Source: Prosthecobacter fusiformis
GTDB taxonomy: Bacteria > Verrucomicrobiota > Verrucomicrobiia > Verrucomicrobiales > Verrucomicrobiaceae
Length of the DNA: 64,000 nt
Direction of reading: 5' to 3'
Assembly: GCF_004364345.1 (NCBI RefSeq)
Contig: NZ_SOCA01000004.1
Location: 62,001-126,000, forward strand
The notes below the pieces were generated by a model. The model was not told the DNA's origin. It did no database searches and saw only the letters and a program-made list of their open reading frames with translations. Shown in pieces: positions 52,548-64,000 of the stretch. Positions within the stretch are counted from its first letter, which is position 1. Every line of letters starts with the position of its first letter. Position numbers and translations under genes: made by a program.

Positions 52548-54662
52548 TCACGTCAGCGCCGCACGGATCAGCAGCGCCATCGGGTCCGGGTCACGGCCCA
52601 TGAAATCACGGAACAGCTTCGCGGGATCCTCGGAGTTGCCTTTGCTCAGAACCTTGTCACGGAATTCACGGCCCACTTTCGGGTTCAGTACACCTTCATT
52701 CTGGAAGCGGGTAAAAGCATCCGCATCCAGCACCTCCGCCCATTTGTAGCTGTAATAACCCGCTGCATAACCGACCGGGCTGCTGAACAGGTGGCCGAAC
52801 CGCCGTGCCATGGATGGCGTCTCCGTCTTCAGTGGCATCAGATACGGTTTCAAAAGCTGGCGCGAGAGCTGGTCCAGGTCCGCTCCCTCCTCAGTCGCAT
52901 GATGCATGTGCAGTTCCAGGTCCAGCTTGCCAAAGGATAGCTGGCGCATGATGTCGCTCGCACTGCGGTAGTTCTTCGCAGCCAGCACTTTTTTCAGCAG
53001 CCGCGCCGGGATCGGTTCACCCGTCTCGTGATGGCGCGCAAAAAGATCCAGGCTCTCCCGCTCCCAGCAGAAGTTTTCCATGATCTGCGAAGGCAGCTCC
53101 ACGAAGTCCCAGTAAACATTCACCCCGTTCAGGGAAGGGATCTCCACATTGCCTAACAATTGATGCAGCAAGTGGCCAAATTCATGGAACACCGTGCATA
53201 CCTCGTCATGCGTCAGCAGCGCAGGCTTGCCGTCCACAGGTGGGGTCATATTTCCGCAGATTAGGCCCAGATGCAGCCTCCGGTCACGGTCACCGCTCGG
53301 CGGCACGCCGCCCTTCAAGTAGTTCATCCACGCACCCCCGCGCTTCGAATCACGCGGATGCCAGTCGGCAAAGAAGGAGCCGATGTGCACTCCCTTTTCA
53401 TTGCGCACTTCATAAAACTTCACATCCGGATGCCAGACCTCCACAGGCCCCAGCTCACCCGGCTGCGTACTTGCCGGACCAGTTTCACCCGCAGGATAGT
53501 GCACCACATCCCGGCCCACAATGCGCAGGTCAAAAACCATCTCCGCCAGCCTGAACATCCCGCCCAGCACACGGTCCAGCGGGAAGTAGGGGCGCAATTC
53601 CTCCTCATCAAAATCATACTCTGCCTTGCGCTGCTTTTCCGCCCAGAAACCGACCTCCCAAGGCTGCAAAAGATCCGCAGCCTGCCCCACGGCATCCGCC
53701 CGGTACTCTTGCAACTGGATCGTCTCACGGTCGAATCCGCCCTTCACCTTTGCGTGCAGGTTCTCGATGAAATTCAGTGCGCCCTGGCCGCTCTTGGCCA
53801 TGCGTTGTTGCAGCACATGATCCGCAAAATTGCTCTTGCCCATCAACTGCGCCTTTTCATGCCGCAGCCGCAGGATTTTCCAGATGAGCTCCGTGTTGTC
53901 GTGGTCACCACCACGCCCGATGCTTGCAGATCCTTCCCACACCGCTTTGCGCAGGGATTCATCTTCCGCATACTCCATCACCGGGATCATGGAGGGAGCC
54001 TTCAGTGTGATGCGGTAATACGGCTCCTCAGGCGTGCCCAGCCCCTTCGCCACTGCCTCTGCCCGTGCCGCCTCAATAGCGGAGGCTGGCATCCCTTTCA
54101 ATCGCTCCACATCGGAGATGATCAGCTCCCACTTGTTGGTGGAATCCAGCACATTCTCCGAATACTTCTGCGTAGCCTGAGAAAGCTCAGATTCCAGCTC
54201 CTCCAGACGCGTCTTTTTCTCCGGCGGCAGGTTGGCACCGGCCTGGATAAAACTTTCCATCGTCTCCTTCAGCGCTCGTTTGCGTATTGGCGGCAGGTCT
54301 CTGGCCTCCTCCGTCTTGCTATAAGTTTCCAGCAGATCCCACAGATGTTCATTGAGCGGGATTTTGGCAAAGAATGAACTCACCAGAGGCAGCATCGCAT
54401 TGTGCGCCTCACGCAGGGCAGGGGAATTGCACAGCGCATCCAGATGTTGCACCAAGCCCCATGCCTCATTGAGTGCGCGGGTGGACTCATCCAGCGCCAG
54501 CACCACTGTGTCGAAGCTCATCTTACCCCGGTCCTGATCCACCAGGCGGTTGATGTTTCCCTCCGCCCCATCCAGAGCGGTTTGGATGTCTGCCTGAATG
54601 CTTGCTGTATCCAGAGTGGACCAGCGGATGTGAAAGTCCTGGGTGAGAAACGGTTGGGCCAT
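52548..54662 (-). CDS. M3 family oligopeptidase (oligopeptidase A-like)
   Basis: A 704-residue cytoplasmic zinc peptidase that degrades short peptides. The active site is H493-E-F-G-H in VFHEFGHLLHQLLG. Other blocks are ELIWKILRLRHEKAQLMG, QRMAKSGQGALNF, SFFADWHPRDSKRGGAWM, the substrate loop SPVGYAAGYYSYKWAEVLDADAF, and the ending FMGRDPDPMALL. Length and order fit oligopeptidase A (PrlC, 680 residues in E. coli). It is upstream of recO on the same strand. Confidence 0.94.
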   Translation of the reverse strand: MAQPFLTQDFHIRWSTLDTASIQADIQTALDGAEGNINRLVDQDRGKMSFDTVVLALDESTRALNEAWGLVQHLDALCNSPALREAHNAMLPLVSSFFAKIPLNEHLWDLLETYSKTEEARDLPPIRKRALKETMESFIQAGANLPPEKKTRLEELESELSQATQKYSENVLDSTNKWELIISDVERLKGMPASAIEAARAEAVAKGLGTPEEPYYRITLKAPSMIPVMEYAEDESLRKAVWEGSASIGRGGDHDNTELIWKILRLRHEKAQLMGKSNFADHVLQQRMAKSGQGALNFIENLHAKVKGGFDRETIQLQEYRADAVGQAADLLQPWEVGFWAEKQRKAEYDFDEEELRPYFPLDRVLGGMFRLAEMVFDLRIVGRDVVHYPAGETGPASTQPGELGPVEVWHPDVKFYEVRNEKGVHIGSFFADWHPRDSKRGGAWMNYLKGGVPPSGDRDRRLHLGLICGNMTPPVDGKPALLTHDEVCTVFHEFGHLLHQLLGNVEIPSLNGVNVYWDFVELPSQIMENFCWERESLDLFARHHETGEPIPARLLKKVLAAKNYRSASDIMRQLSFGKLDLELHMHHATEEGADLDQLSRQLLKPYLMPLKTETPSMARRFGHLFSSPVGYAAGYYSYKWAEVLDADAFTRFQNEGVLNPKVGREFRDKVLSKGNSEDPAKLFRDFMGRDPDPMALLIRAALT

Positions 54663-54798
54663 ATGGGGGTGTTGGCGAAAGAACGGGCGAGTATCGGCAA
54701 AGGTGCCTTCCTGGCAAGAGCGAAGGCATGAGAAAGAATATTGTTAAGCGTAGGTAAATCCGCAGGCCTACGCCGCATTCACGTGTTGTATTCGTGGT

Positions 54799-55734
54799 AT
54801 GAAACGAATTTGGTTCCTTTCGTCCCTCTTGATTCCCAGCTTATTGGCCCAAAATGCCCAGCCCGAAGTCACCATTCGAGAAGAAGGAGGAAAACGCGTC
54901 ATCTCCTCCAACGGCATCCCCAATCATCCTACCGGAGATTTCCCCAATGAAGGCAATCCCAATGCCATCGCCCCACAAAAATACGAATTTCGTATGACCC
55001 TCCGGCCCAAAGTTGGCCCTCAACCCACTCCCTCACAACGTGCTTTTTTCGGCGTGGCGGTGAACGGAGTGCCTTTTGAACCAGGGACAGCCGAATTCTG
55101 GCAGCGCGATCCCCGCTCCGGCTGGGTGGCTGAAGCCAAGAGTGGCCAGATCAATCTCGGTCTGGATGGCAATGAGGCCCATGTGCAGCCCAATGGCGCC
55201 TATCATTATCATGGTCTTCCCACTGGTCTCATCGCTCAGCTTGGCGGTGTGGAATCCGGGAAAATGCTCCTCCTCGGTTGGGCTGCCGATGGTTTCCCGA
55301 TCTATGCCAGCCGCAGTCATCAGGATCCACAGGATGCTACCAGCCCAGTCGTTTCGATGCGCACCAGCTACCGTCTGAAAACTGGCACTCGTCCGGGTGG
55401 CAATCGTGGCCCTGGTGGCGAATACGACGGTTATTATACCGAGGACTACGAATACGTCCCTGGGCTTGGCGACCTGGATGAATGCCACGGCCGTTTTGGT
55501 GTCACCCCCGAATACCCAGAAGGAATCTATCACTACTGCATCACCGATGAATTTCCCTATATGGGGCGGTTATGGAAAGGCGAGCCGGATCCTAGTTTTG
55601 AGAAGCAAGGCGGCGGTCCTCCAGGTGGCGGTCGTGGGCGTCGGGGTGGCCCTGGTTTCGGGCCTCCTCCCGGTGGCGGTCCCCCAGGCATGGGTCCTCC
55701 GGGTGGCCGCCGCCCTCCCGGTCCCGGCTTTTGA
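54799..55734 (+). CDS. Exported YHYH-domain protein with Gly/Pro/Arg-rich tail
   Basis: A 311-residue exported protein: signal peptide (MKRIWFLSSLLIPSLLAQ), then a YHYH domain with the eponymous motif in GAYHYHGLPTGLI. Further blocks are GWAADGFPIYA, GEYDGYYTEDYEYVPGLGDLDECHGRFG and IYHYCITDEFPYMGR. The last 45 residues are Gly, Pro and Arg repeats (PPGGGRGRRGGPG). YHYH proteins are common in aquatic and soil bacteria; function is unknown. The gene converges with selO, 12 bases apart. Confidence 0.88.
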   Translation: MKRIWFLSSLLIPSLLAQNAQPEVTIREEGGKRVISSNGIPNHPTGDFPNEGNPNAIAPQKYEFRMTLRPKVGPQPTPSQRAFFGVAVNGVPFEPGTAEFWQRDPRSGWVAEAKSGQINLGLDGNEAHVQPNGAYHYHGLPTGLIAQLGGVESGKMLLLGWAADGFPIYASRSHQDPQDATSPVVSMRTSYRLKTGTRPGGNRGPGGEYDGYYTEDYEYVPGLGDLDECHGRFGVTPEYPEGIYHYCITDEFPYMGRLWKGEPDPSFEKQGGGPPGGGRGRRGGPGFGPPPGGGPPGMGPPGGRRPPGPGF

Positions 55735-55745
55735 CCTAGGTCTGT

Positions 55746-57212
55746 CTAAGTCCCGCAAAACGTCTGGTATCCGTCCGCGCCTGCGTCTAGAGGGGCACTG
55801 TATTCAGGTGCATCCACGCTATAATCATAGGGCTTCTTCAGGATGCTTAAAAGCCGCTCCATCACGGATAAGTCATCTCTTTCTACTGCCGCAGCCAGTG
55901 CCTCTTCCACCTTGTGATTGCGCGGAATAAAGGCCGGATTGTGAGCCTGCATTAAAGTCACGACTTCACTCATGGACTGCGGCTGACGTGCCAGCCGCGC
56001 CCGCCATTCTCCGTGCCAGATTTGAAAAGGTGCATCCATCGGCAGGGGGGTGTCCGCTGACAGACTTCGGAATGTCAGGGTATAGTCTGCCTTGGCATCC
56101 TTCATCCAGTTCAGCAGTCTTTGTATCAAGGCCCGGTCTCCGTCCTCCTGGGTATGCAAACCGAGCTTTTTTCGCCTCCCATCTAACCAATATTGCTCAT
56201 AAATTCTGCCAAAGCTTTCGATGGCCTCATTCGCAAGCTCCACGGACTTCTCTTCATCAGCATGAAGCAGTGGCAGCAGCGCTTCTGCAAAACGAGCCAG
56301 ATTCCATTTGGCGATCGAAGGCTGATTACCATATGCATAGCGTCCTTGCCGATCGATGGAACTGAATACCGTCGCCGGATCATAAACATCCATGAAGGCG
56401 CAGGGACCATAGTCGATGGTCTCGCCGGAGAGCGCCATGTTGTCCGTATTCATCACCCCATGAATGAAGCCAACCTGTAGCCACTTCGCGATGAGCGCCG
56501 CCTGCCGGTCTATCGCCGCTTTGAGGAATGCCAGATACGGTTCAGCACTCCCGACCACCTCTGGATAGTGACGGGCGATGGTATAGTCTGTCAGGGCCTT
56601 CACGGCAGCCGTATCCCCATGGGCCGCTGCCCACTCAAAGGTCCCCACTCGGATATGGCTTGCGGCCACGCGGGTGAGCACCGCCCCAGGCAGTGGTTGA
56701 GGCCTATAGACCGCCTCTCCAGTGGTGGTGACCGCCAGGCTCCGCGTCGTCGGTATGCCCAGCCCATGCATCGCCTCACTGATGATGTATTCCCGCAGCA
56801 TCGGCCCCAGGGCTGCGCGCCCATCACCCCGGCGTGAAAACGGTGTTATGCCAGATCCCTTGAGCTGGATGTCATACCGTTCTCCAACGGACGTTAGCTG
56901 CTCGCCCAGCAAGATCGCACGCCCGTCTCCCAGCGTAGTGAAGTGGCCGAATTGATGTCCTGCATAGGCCTGGGCTAAGGGTTCAGCTCCACCCGGAATA
57001 CGGTTGCCCGCAAAGATCTCCGCTCCCTCCTGCGTGTCCAGCGCCGATCCATTCAGTTCCAGTTCCCGCGCCAGTTCATGGTTGAAGACCTTGAGTGCGG
57101 GTCTCTTCACTGGCACCGGGCTGGCGCTTACGTGAAGAAGCCCCGGCAGCCGGGAATAAGTGTTTTGCAGATGCCAGCCAGCATCGTTCTTTGAGGATTG
57201 GGGATCGGGCAT
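55746..57212 (-). CDS. selO: SelO family protein adenylyltransferase (YdiU)
   Basis: A 488-residue SelO pseudokinase, which transfers AMP to Ser, Thr or Tyr of target proteins. Motifs are FAGNRIPGGAEPLAQAYAGHQFGHF, DGRAILLGEQL, YDIQLKGSGITPFSRRGDGRA, REYIISEAMHGLGIPTTRSL and the catalytic loop VGFIHGVMNTDNMALSGETIDYGPCAFMD. Length is like E. coli YdiU (478). The ORF can start six codons earlier; MPDPQSS is preferred. Confidence 0.94.
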   Translation of the reverse strand: MPDPQSSKNDAGWHLQNTYSRLPGLLHVSASPVPVKRPALKVFNHELARELELNGSALDTQEGAEIFAGNRIPGGAEPLAQAYAGHQFGHFTTLGDGRAILLGEQLTSVGERYDIQLKGSGITPFSRRGDGRAALGPMLREYIISEAMHGLGIPTTRSLAVTTTGEAVYRPQPLPGAVLTRVAASHIRVGTFEWAAAHGDTAAVKALTDYTIARHYPEVVGSAEPYLAFLKAAIDRQAALIAKWLQVGFIHGVMNTDNMALSGETIDYGPCAFMDVYDPATVFSSIDRQGRYAYGNQPSIAKWNLARFAEALLPLLHADEEKSVELANEAIESFGRIYEQYWLDGRRKKLGLHTQEDGDRALIQRLLNWMKDAKADYTLTFRSLSADTPLPMDAPFQIWHGEWRARLARQPQSMSEVVTLMQAHNPAFIPRNHKVEEALAAAVERDDLSVMERLLSILKKPYDYSVDAPEYSAPLDAGADGYQTFCGT

Positions 57213-57275
57213 GGAAATGGGTAGCCTCAAAGGCTGCGCCTTCTGCTGCTGAATAGCCTTGGGCAGCTTTCGTGG

Positions 57276-57812
57276 TCAATGTAGATTTTGCGGGACTTTG
57301 ACCAGCTTGTTCGGTTCGAAACCCTGTGCCTCCAGCCGTTTGAGGATGCCTTGATAGGTCGCCTCATCCAAGATCGGTTTACGGCTGAGCACCCAGGCGA
57401 GCTTGCGGTTAGGATAACCAATAACGCTCCATTGATAGTCCGGGTCCAGGTCGGTGATCAGGTACTTGGCCCGCAGTGGCCAGATAAACTGCACCCGCCA
57501 CTCCGCATTGGTTTCCTTGTTATGCACCCAGGCCGTACCTTTCCACTGCTCCAGCGGAGCCTCCAGCGTCTTGCGCCGGAATAGGAATATGTTGTCCATC
57601 TTCCCATCAGGCCTCATGGCATATCGATCCAGCGTGCCCACTTTGCCTTTTTCGAGCGAGTAGGGAATATGGGCAAAGACATACCAGTCCCCCATGTAAC
57701 GTTTAAGATCTACATGAGAGACGGTTTTTACGGGTGGCTGTTTCATGGCGGTAGAGCATGAGGTAAGAACTGCCAAACAGGTGATCAGCGGCAGGCAGAA
57801 AGGGAGATTCAT
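57276..57812 (-). CDS. Lipocalin-family lipoprotein (Blc-like)
   Basis: A 178-residue outer-membrane-type lipoprotein. The lipobox is LTSC (acylated Cys near residue 19) after a hydrophobic leader. The mature part has VDLKRYMGDWYVFAHIPYSLEKG with the lipocalin GxW motif, KGTAWVHNKETNAEWRVQFIWPLRAKY, and YSVIGYPNRKLAWVLSRKPILD-like blocks of bacterial lipocalin. It probably binds lipids or other hydrophobic compounds during envelope stress. Confidence 0.9.
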   Translation of the reverse strand: MNLPFCLPLITCLAVLTSCSTAMKQPPVKTVSHVDLKRYMGDWYVFAHIPYSLEKGKVGTLDRYAMRPDGKMDNIFLFRRKTLEAPLEQWKGTAWVHNKETNAEWRVQFIWPLRAKYLITDLDPDYQWSVIGYPNRKLAWVLSRKPILDEATYQGILKRLEAQGFEPNKLVKVPQNLH

Positions 57813-57828
57813 CTCATGAACTACGGAT

Positions 57829-57851
57829 CACGGCTCCCAAATGGAGCCGTG
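57829..57851. terminator. Hairpin between clpB and the lipocalin gene
   Basis: A 9-bp perfect stem, CACGGCTCC with GGAGCCGTG, closes loop CAAAT in the 63-base gap after clpB. No T run follows on the minus strand, so it may attenuate rather than fully stop transcription. Confidence 0.5.
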
Positions 57852-57875
57852 AAAGTGGCACCCGACCGATGAAAA

Positions 57876-60467
<2,592 letters not shown>

Positions 60468-60718
60468 GGTGTGAAAGCAGGGTTGTTTGCCTTTTCCTTT
60501 GCTTACACTGTGCCATGAAGTCGCAATGAAGCGTTAGTCCTTATTTGGCAAGGCTTCGGCCTGCATTGTAATTTACAAAAAACAAAAACCAATTTGCTAA
60601 GCTGTCTCGATTGCCCGACACAAATGTGTCAAAATGACGCTGATTGATTGGCGTTTGTTGGCCGTCGTGTACGTTACTACGCTCATCCTAACCCGTTAAA
60701 AAAACGGACGGATAAAGA
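60468..60718. other. Intergenic region upstream of clpB
   Basis: These 251 bases separate clpB from the gene upstream on the same strand, so they should hold the clpB promoter. A 14-base palindrome, GACACA-AA-TGTGTC, lies at 60617-60630. No open frame, tRNA or convincing heat-shock promoter is seen. Confidence 0.4.
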
Positions 60719-62479
60719 TCATGACAGACGACTCAGGCAAGTGCGTAGTCCATCTCCAAGAGAAAGTCCAGTAGGCCAGTAAACCTCCTGAAGATACCGT
60801 TTCTGATTTAGAATATGCGTATCACGCATGTCTTTGTGTGTCCGGAGTTCCTCGATTTTAGTGACCACCGCCTCCGTATTTTCTGCAACTATACAGGCAT
60901 TAAAATCGTGAATCCGGAGATAAGTAGGGACTTCGCGTTCAGGGGCTTTCAAAAAGATAACAGGCACTTCCATTTCAAACGACTCGAGAGCTGCTGTAGA
61001 ATTGTAGTTCAACAGAACAGATGTCTTCCTCAGCAACTGGATCAAATTCGATTCTGGATCCATGAGGCGTAGGTTGGCAGGAGGACAAAGCGCCCGTATA
61101 TAGCGTTTACGAAGTGCCAGTTCTGTTTCATCAAAGGCAACAAATCCTAAATCAGCCTGTTTTTTTCCGCGTAAAGGGTGAAACTTGATAATGAAGTCGT
61201 GTTCGGGCAGTTTTTTGGCGGCCTCTACCACAATGTGGTAATAACGATAGCTGAAATTGGGGGCTGTGACAGAGGTGGTCCCTACATAATAGCTGTCGGC
61301 ATATACAGCGAGTGGCCGAAGGGCTGGCTGCTGAGGGACTGGTAGACGCGCTTGCCTATGCGATCTGATATTTAGCAATGTTTCTTGAGGTATTCCGCGT
61401 TTGAGGGAAACTAAAGTTGTGCGGCCACTGTCACTGAGTACAAAGTCGGGCTTAAAGGAAAAACGCGGGTTGGGCAACTGATCGTAAACATATGCGATGA
61501 CTGGAATTTTCAGTTCTTGAGCGGCCAGACTCCACATACGCTCTGGAGTGCCTACTTGAGTATCGCACAGCAAAATGCGCGGACGATGTTGTTGAAGATA
61601 TTTTAACGCTTCATTGTAAACCCAGGCATAGCGTGGATAAACTTTATGCACAGCTTGAGTTCCGAGTGCATTTAAAATATTCCTGAAACCATAGGTTTGT
61701 ATTAGGACCTTTTCAGGCAGGAATTTTTGTTGCCAGTTTTTCCACCAATGAAGAAAAAGTTGTTGGTTGCTGCGAATCTTTTTAACATCTTTTCTACTTC
61801 CCAGTTCAGGTAAAGGGGCAAAAGGCAGTCCGCTAATGGATGAGTCCTCGGAAAGCAGTCGGACGAGACGTTCGCTAGTGCAAAGGATGCTCTCATTGAG
61901 AGATGTTTTTGCTGTTGCGACAGCGTGCCTGAGCTGGGGTGTTTTAACCTTGAAAAATTGGGTGAATTTCCGGCAACCCTTTTTTAGCAGTCTATGCAAA
62001 TCAAGAGATCTTGATTCGGGGTAAATAAAGCTGATAGGCAGGGATTGTGTACTTGCTGCTTCCTGCCATGCTGCGAAATGGATGCCACTGCCTGCGGTGA
62101 CTATTATACGTTCAAATGCTGATGACTCAAGGGTATTGAGCGCAGTCTGAAGGCTGATCAAATAGGCAATGACCAGCCGTCGCGCATCTGTCGTCAGGCA
62201 GGCAGTTCGAAAACTCCGGTGGGTTGGAATCCCTTCTTGCGAGAGTTCAGCACTTAGAAATTCATCGAGTATATCGTCTGCTTTGCGATCAATGTCTGTG
62301 GCTTGCTCTTTTGAAATGACGTCAGTGTAGTCTAACCATTTTTTAATATTGGGATAGAGATGGCGATTCAGGTGTGTGTCAATTTCAAGGACCGTAGTTG
62401 ATGAGGCTTCACAAGACCGCAGGTGTTTGCTCACTGATTTGCCTGCAAGTGTTCCAGATACTAAAAGAGTCCTTGTCAT
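60719..62479 (-). CDS. GT-B-like protein, probably surface glycan biosynthesis
   Basis: A 586-residue protein not firmly recognised. The C-terminal half resembles capsule polysaccharide or CDP-glycerol glycerophosphotransferase-like GT-B enzymes: RPRILLCDTQVGTPERMWSLAAQEL, IPVIAYVYDQLPNP, the phosphate-type HDFIIKFHPLRGKK, and the nucleotide-side SNLIQLLRKTSVLLNYNSTAALE followed by EVPVIFLKAP. The N-terminal half is helical and unrelated to anything I recognise. The base composition is more A/T-rich than the neighbours. It lies 77 bases downstream of the mutase-like gene, suggesting one unit. Confidence 0.6.
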   Translation of the reverse strand: MTRTLLVSGTLAGKSVSKHLRSCEASSTTVLEIDTHLNRHLYPNIKKWLDYTDVISKEQATDIDRKADDILDEFLSAELSQEGIPTHRSFRTACLTTDARRLVIAYLISLQTALNTLESSAFERIIVTAGSGIHFAAWQEAASTQSLPISFIYPESRSLDLHRLLKKGCRKFTQFFKVKTPQLRHAVATAKTSLNESILCTSERLVRLLSEDSSISGLPFAPLPELGSRKDVKKIRSNQQLFLHWWKNWQQKFLPEKVLIQTYGFRNILNALGTQAVHKVYPRYAWVYNEALKYLQQHRPRILLCDTQVGTPERMWSLAAQELKIPVIAYVYDQLPNPRFSFKPDFVLSDSGRTTLVSLKRGIPQETLLNIRSHRQARLPVPQQPALRPLAVYADSYYVGTTSVTAPNFSYRYYHIVVEAAKKLPEHDFIIKFHPLRGKKQADLGFVAFDETELALRKRYIRALCPPANLRLMDPESNLIQLLRKTSVLLNYNSTAALESFEMEVPVIFLKAPEREVPTYLRIHDFNACIVAENTEAVVTKIEELRTHKDMRDTHILNQKRYLQEVYWPTGLSLGDGLRTCLSRLS

Positions 62480-62556
62480 GCAGAAGAGCCGGTGTTGCGG
62501 AGTGTCGTGATTCCATGGTGGAGGAAATGTCTCGCACGCATGGTTTGCAGGCTTGA

Positions 62557-64000
62557 TTAAAGCGGTATTTTAATATCGCTTAGTTGTGTAGTGGCGATCT
62601 CTGAGCGGATTTTGGCACTTATGGGTTTGCCTGCGGCGTCTACTATGGCGATACCTCCATCAATGATATCAGTGTTCCACGAGGTTGCATGGCGAAATTC
62701 CTCCCGGCATTCCCACAAGTATGGAGCTGCTAGGAAACCTGCAGCAAAAATCCGATAAAGTCCCTGCTGAGTGTAAGGTTCTGGAATGGCCTTCTCGATG
62801 GCTGCTATCATCACACGTACTTCTTCCAGAAGGTGGGTAGTGCGGTCGGTTAAATCACGGTTCTGACCCATGTGTGGCACCTTGCCTCTAGCACGAAGGA
62901 GACGATAATCCGTAAGGGCCGCACGAGTAATCTGGAGGCTTTCATTGATCACGTCAGGATCCGCTAGATGAGAGGCTTCGGAGTAACTGACCACATGAAT
63001 CATCGGGGGACTGGAGGTGTCCTCAGGCTCAATGTCATCCATGAGGGCGGACACGGCGGCAAGCTGGGCCTTGGCCTTTTGCAGGTCCGGGGAGAAATAA
63101 TCCAATCCCGCGCGAGGTTGTAGGATGACGCGGAAGGTATCGTCTTCCAATTCACGAACCAGTGTGAGCATGGACCGGGCCTTGGCAAGGTCTTGTATTC
63201 CCCATGTATATTTCGGGGTATTGAGCATGTTCTGGAGAATGAAGTATCGTACGCCCAGTCGTTTGGCTGTCTTAGCGGCGAGATAAGCGGAAAGTACATA
63301 CGTGACATCGTCGCCTCCTCTGAAAGCGAAGTGATGAGGAATGTTTGGCTCAAACGGCTTATTGGTCGGGGCAATGACGCGCAGGGTTTCCAGGTGCTCT
63401 CCTAAATTATGGTAAACAGTATGAGGACCACGACCGTCCATTTGACTGAACCACCAAAATGACATGGCGTGCCAGGCAATGTTTAAGGAACGCTCATGGA
63501 TCGTTGCGAGCTTTGGAATATTCGTGGTTCCCGCATAGGTGCGTACTAGCATGGGGGAGGCGGCTTCCCGAATACGCCGGTATTCAGCTTCGGAGTTAAC
63601 AGGAACCCCTCCTCCATTGGGAGCGTCTTCCCAGTTTTCGCCAAAACGCTCCTGAGTTAGTTGTGATGTCCCAATCGATACCGTATCCAGAAGACCAGCT
63701 TTAGAAAGCTGGCCGAGCCAAATGATGAACTGCTCGATGGCCTCCATCCGATTCGGGCAGTAGGGGCCGACATGGACGCGCAACAGAGGTGATTGGCGGC
63801 GGGCCAGCATATGATCGAGACGATTCACCACATGGTCTGTACTGGTGCCATATCCTGGGTATCCTGAGCGGTCTTCAGCTTTTATTTTTAAATACGCACC
63901 GTCGGCGATGAGCTCATGCCCAAAGTTGAGTCGGAGGTTATCATAGGCTGAGTTTTTGGCGAGGGAAGCGGGAATACGGTGCTGGGGAACCCCCATTTTT
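62557..64000 (-). CDS. TIM-barrel protein resembling glutamate mutase epsilon subunit (runs to window edge)
   Basis: At least 479 residues on the minus strand; the frame has an ATG at 63996, four bases from the window edge, and may begin further upstream. The order of blocks matches the methylaspartate (glutamate) mutase E chain: AIEQFIIWLGQLSKAGLLDTVSI, TQERFGENW, VPVNSEAEYRRIREAASP, TYAGTTNIPKLATIHE and YVLSAYLAAKTAKRLGVRYF. Residue identity is low, so a B12-dependent mutase is only an inference; another TIM-barrel enzyme is possible. No B12-binding partner subunit is visible in the window. Confidence 0.5.
   Translation of the reverse strand, partial: KMGVPQHRIPASLAKNSAYDNLRLNFGHELIADGAYLKIKAEDRSGYPGYGTSTDHVVNRLDHMLARRQSPLLRVHVGPYCPNRMEAIEQFIIWLGQLSKAGLLDTVSIGTSQLTQERFGENWEDAPNGGGVPVNSEAEYRRIREAASPMLVRTYAGTTNIPKLATIHERSLNIAWHAMSFWWFSQMDGRGPHTVYHNLGEHLETLRVIAPTNKPFEPNIPHHFAFRGGDDVTYVLSAYLAAKTAKRLGVRYFILQNMLNTPKYTWGIQDLAKARSMLTLVRELEDDTFRVILQPRAGLDYFSPDLQKAKAQLAAVSALMDDIEPEDTSSPPMIHVVSYSEASHLADPDVINESLQITRAALTDYRLLRARGKVPHMGQNRDLTDRTTHLLEEVRVMIAAIEKAIPEPYTQQGLYRIFAAGFLAAPYLWECREEFRHATSWNTDIIDGGIAIVDAAGKPISAKIRSEIATTQLSDIKIPL

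Noticed and set aside
53271-54377. A 368-codon open frame antisense to the M3 peptidase
   Set aside because: It shows no recognisable motif and is explained by the composition of the peptidase gene.
60468-60620. CIRCE element or heat-shock promoter before clpB
   Set aside because: No TTAGCACTC/GAGTGCTAA inverted repeat and no convincing heat-shock -35/-10 pair could be found.

Overview
The window is about 64 kb of bacterial chromosome, mostly around 58-60% G+C by eye. It reads as a Verrucomicrobia genome (Prosthecobacter/Verrucomicrobium-like). The reasons are a DUF1501 gene beside a DUF1549/DUF1553 gene with a CxxCH motif, a secreted sulfatase, a YHYH protein, a PQQ-type sugar dehydrogenase fused to cytochrome c motifs, long Ig-like surface proteins, and an almost complete lack of Shine-Dalgarno sequences. 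The lineage is inferred from gene content; no rRNA is present.

Layout. 1-1.2 kb: the end of ffh and tRNA-Glu(UUC). 1.2-9.9 kb: a secreted beta-helix protein, an orphan ECF sigma factor divergent from a PIG-L deacetylase, a Pro/Ala-rich membrane protein, a PfkB kinase, a NIPSNAP protein, and a DUF485-actP acetate uptake pair. 10-13.4 kb (minus): a metzincin-type metalloprotease and trpF. 13.5-18.1 kb (plus): an ExbB/ExbD/TonB-like/zinc-ribbon operon followed by argC-argJ. 18.2-28.9 kb (minus): the DUF1501 and DUF1549/1553 genes and a 2339-residue surface protein with two ice-binding-like domains and thirteen 72-residue repeats. 29-31 kb: a structured intergenic region, a 36-residue membrane peptide and a sulfatase. 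31-38.8 kb (minus): a complete kdp potassium-uptake operon, including kdpF and one further tiny membrane ORF, with kdpDE. 39-48 kb (plus): the PQQ dehydrogenase/cytochrome fusion, then nine co-directional small genes around an ECF42-type sigma factor and a DGPF/YCII protein, ending at a strong terminator. 48-60.5 kb: housekeeping genes (Na+/H+ antiporter, zinc-ribbon protein, cysteine desulfurase, recO, M3 peptidase, SelO, lipocalin, clpB). 60.7-64 kb (minus): a more A/T-rich pair, a GT-B-like glycan protein and a TIM-barrel protein resembling the glutamate mutase epsilon subunit, which runs to the window edge.

The strongest unusual signals are five. (1) The ExbB/ExbD pair has lost both membrane-embedded acids (Glu to Gln and Asp to Asn). 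(2) An ice-binding-like domain is inserted into an SdrD_B-like domain of the giant protein. (3) A terminator-tipped, hairpin-rich intergenic segment at 29.06-29.20 kb may be an RNA. (4) The ECF42 regulon appears to be gathered into one operon. (5) The mutase-like/glycan pair at the right edge looks like the start of an accessory locus. No insertion sequence, prophage, CRISPR array or integrase was seen.
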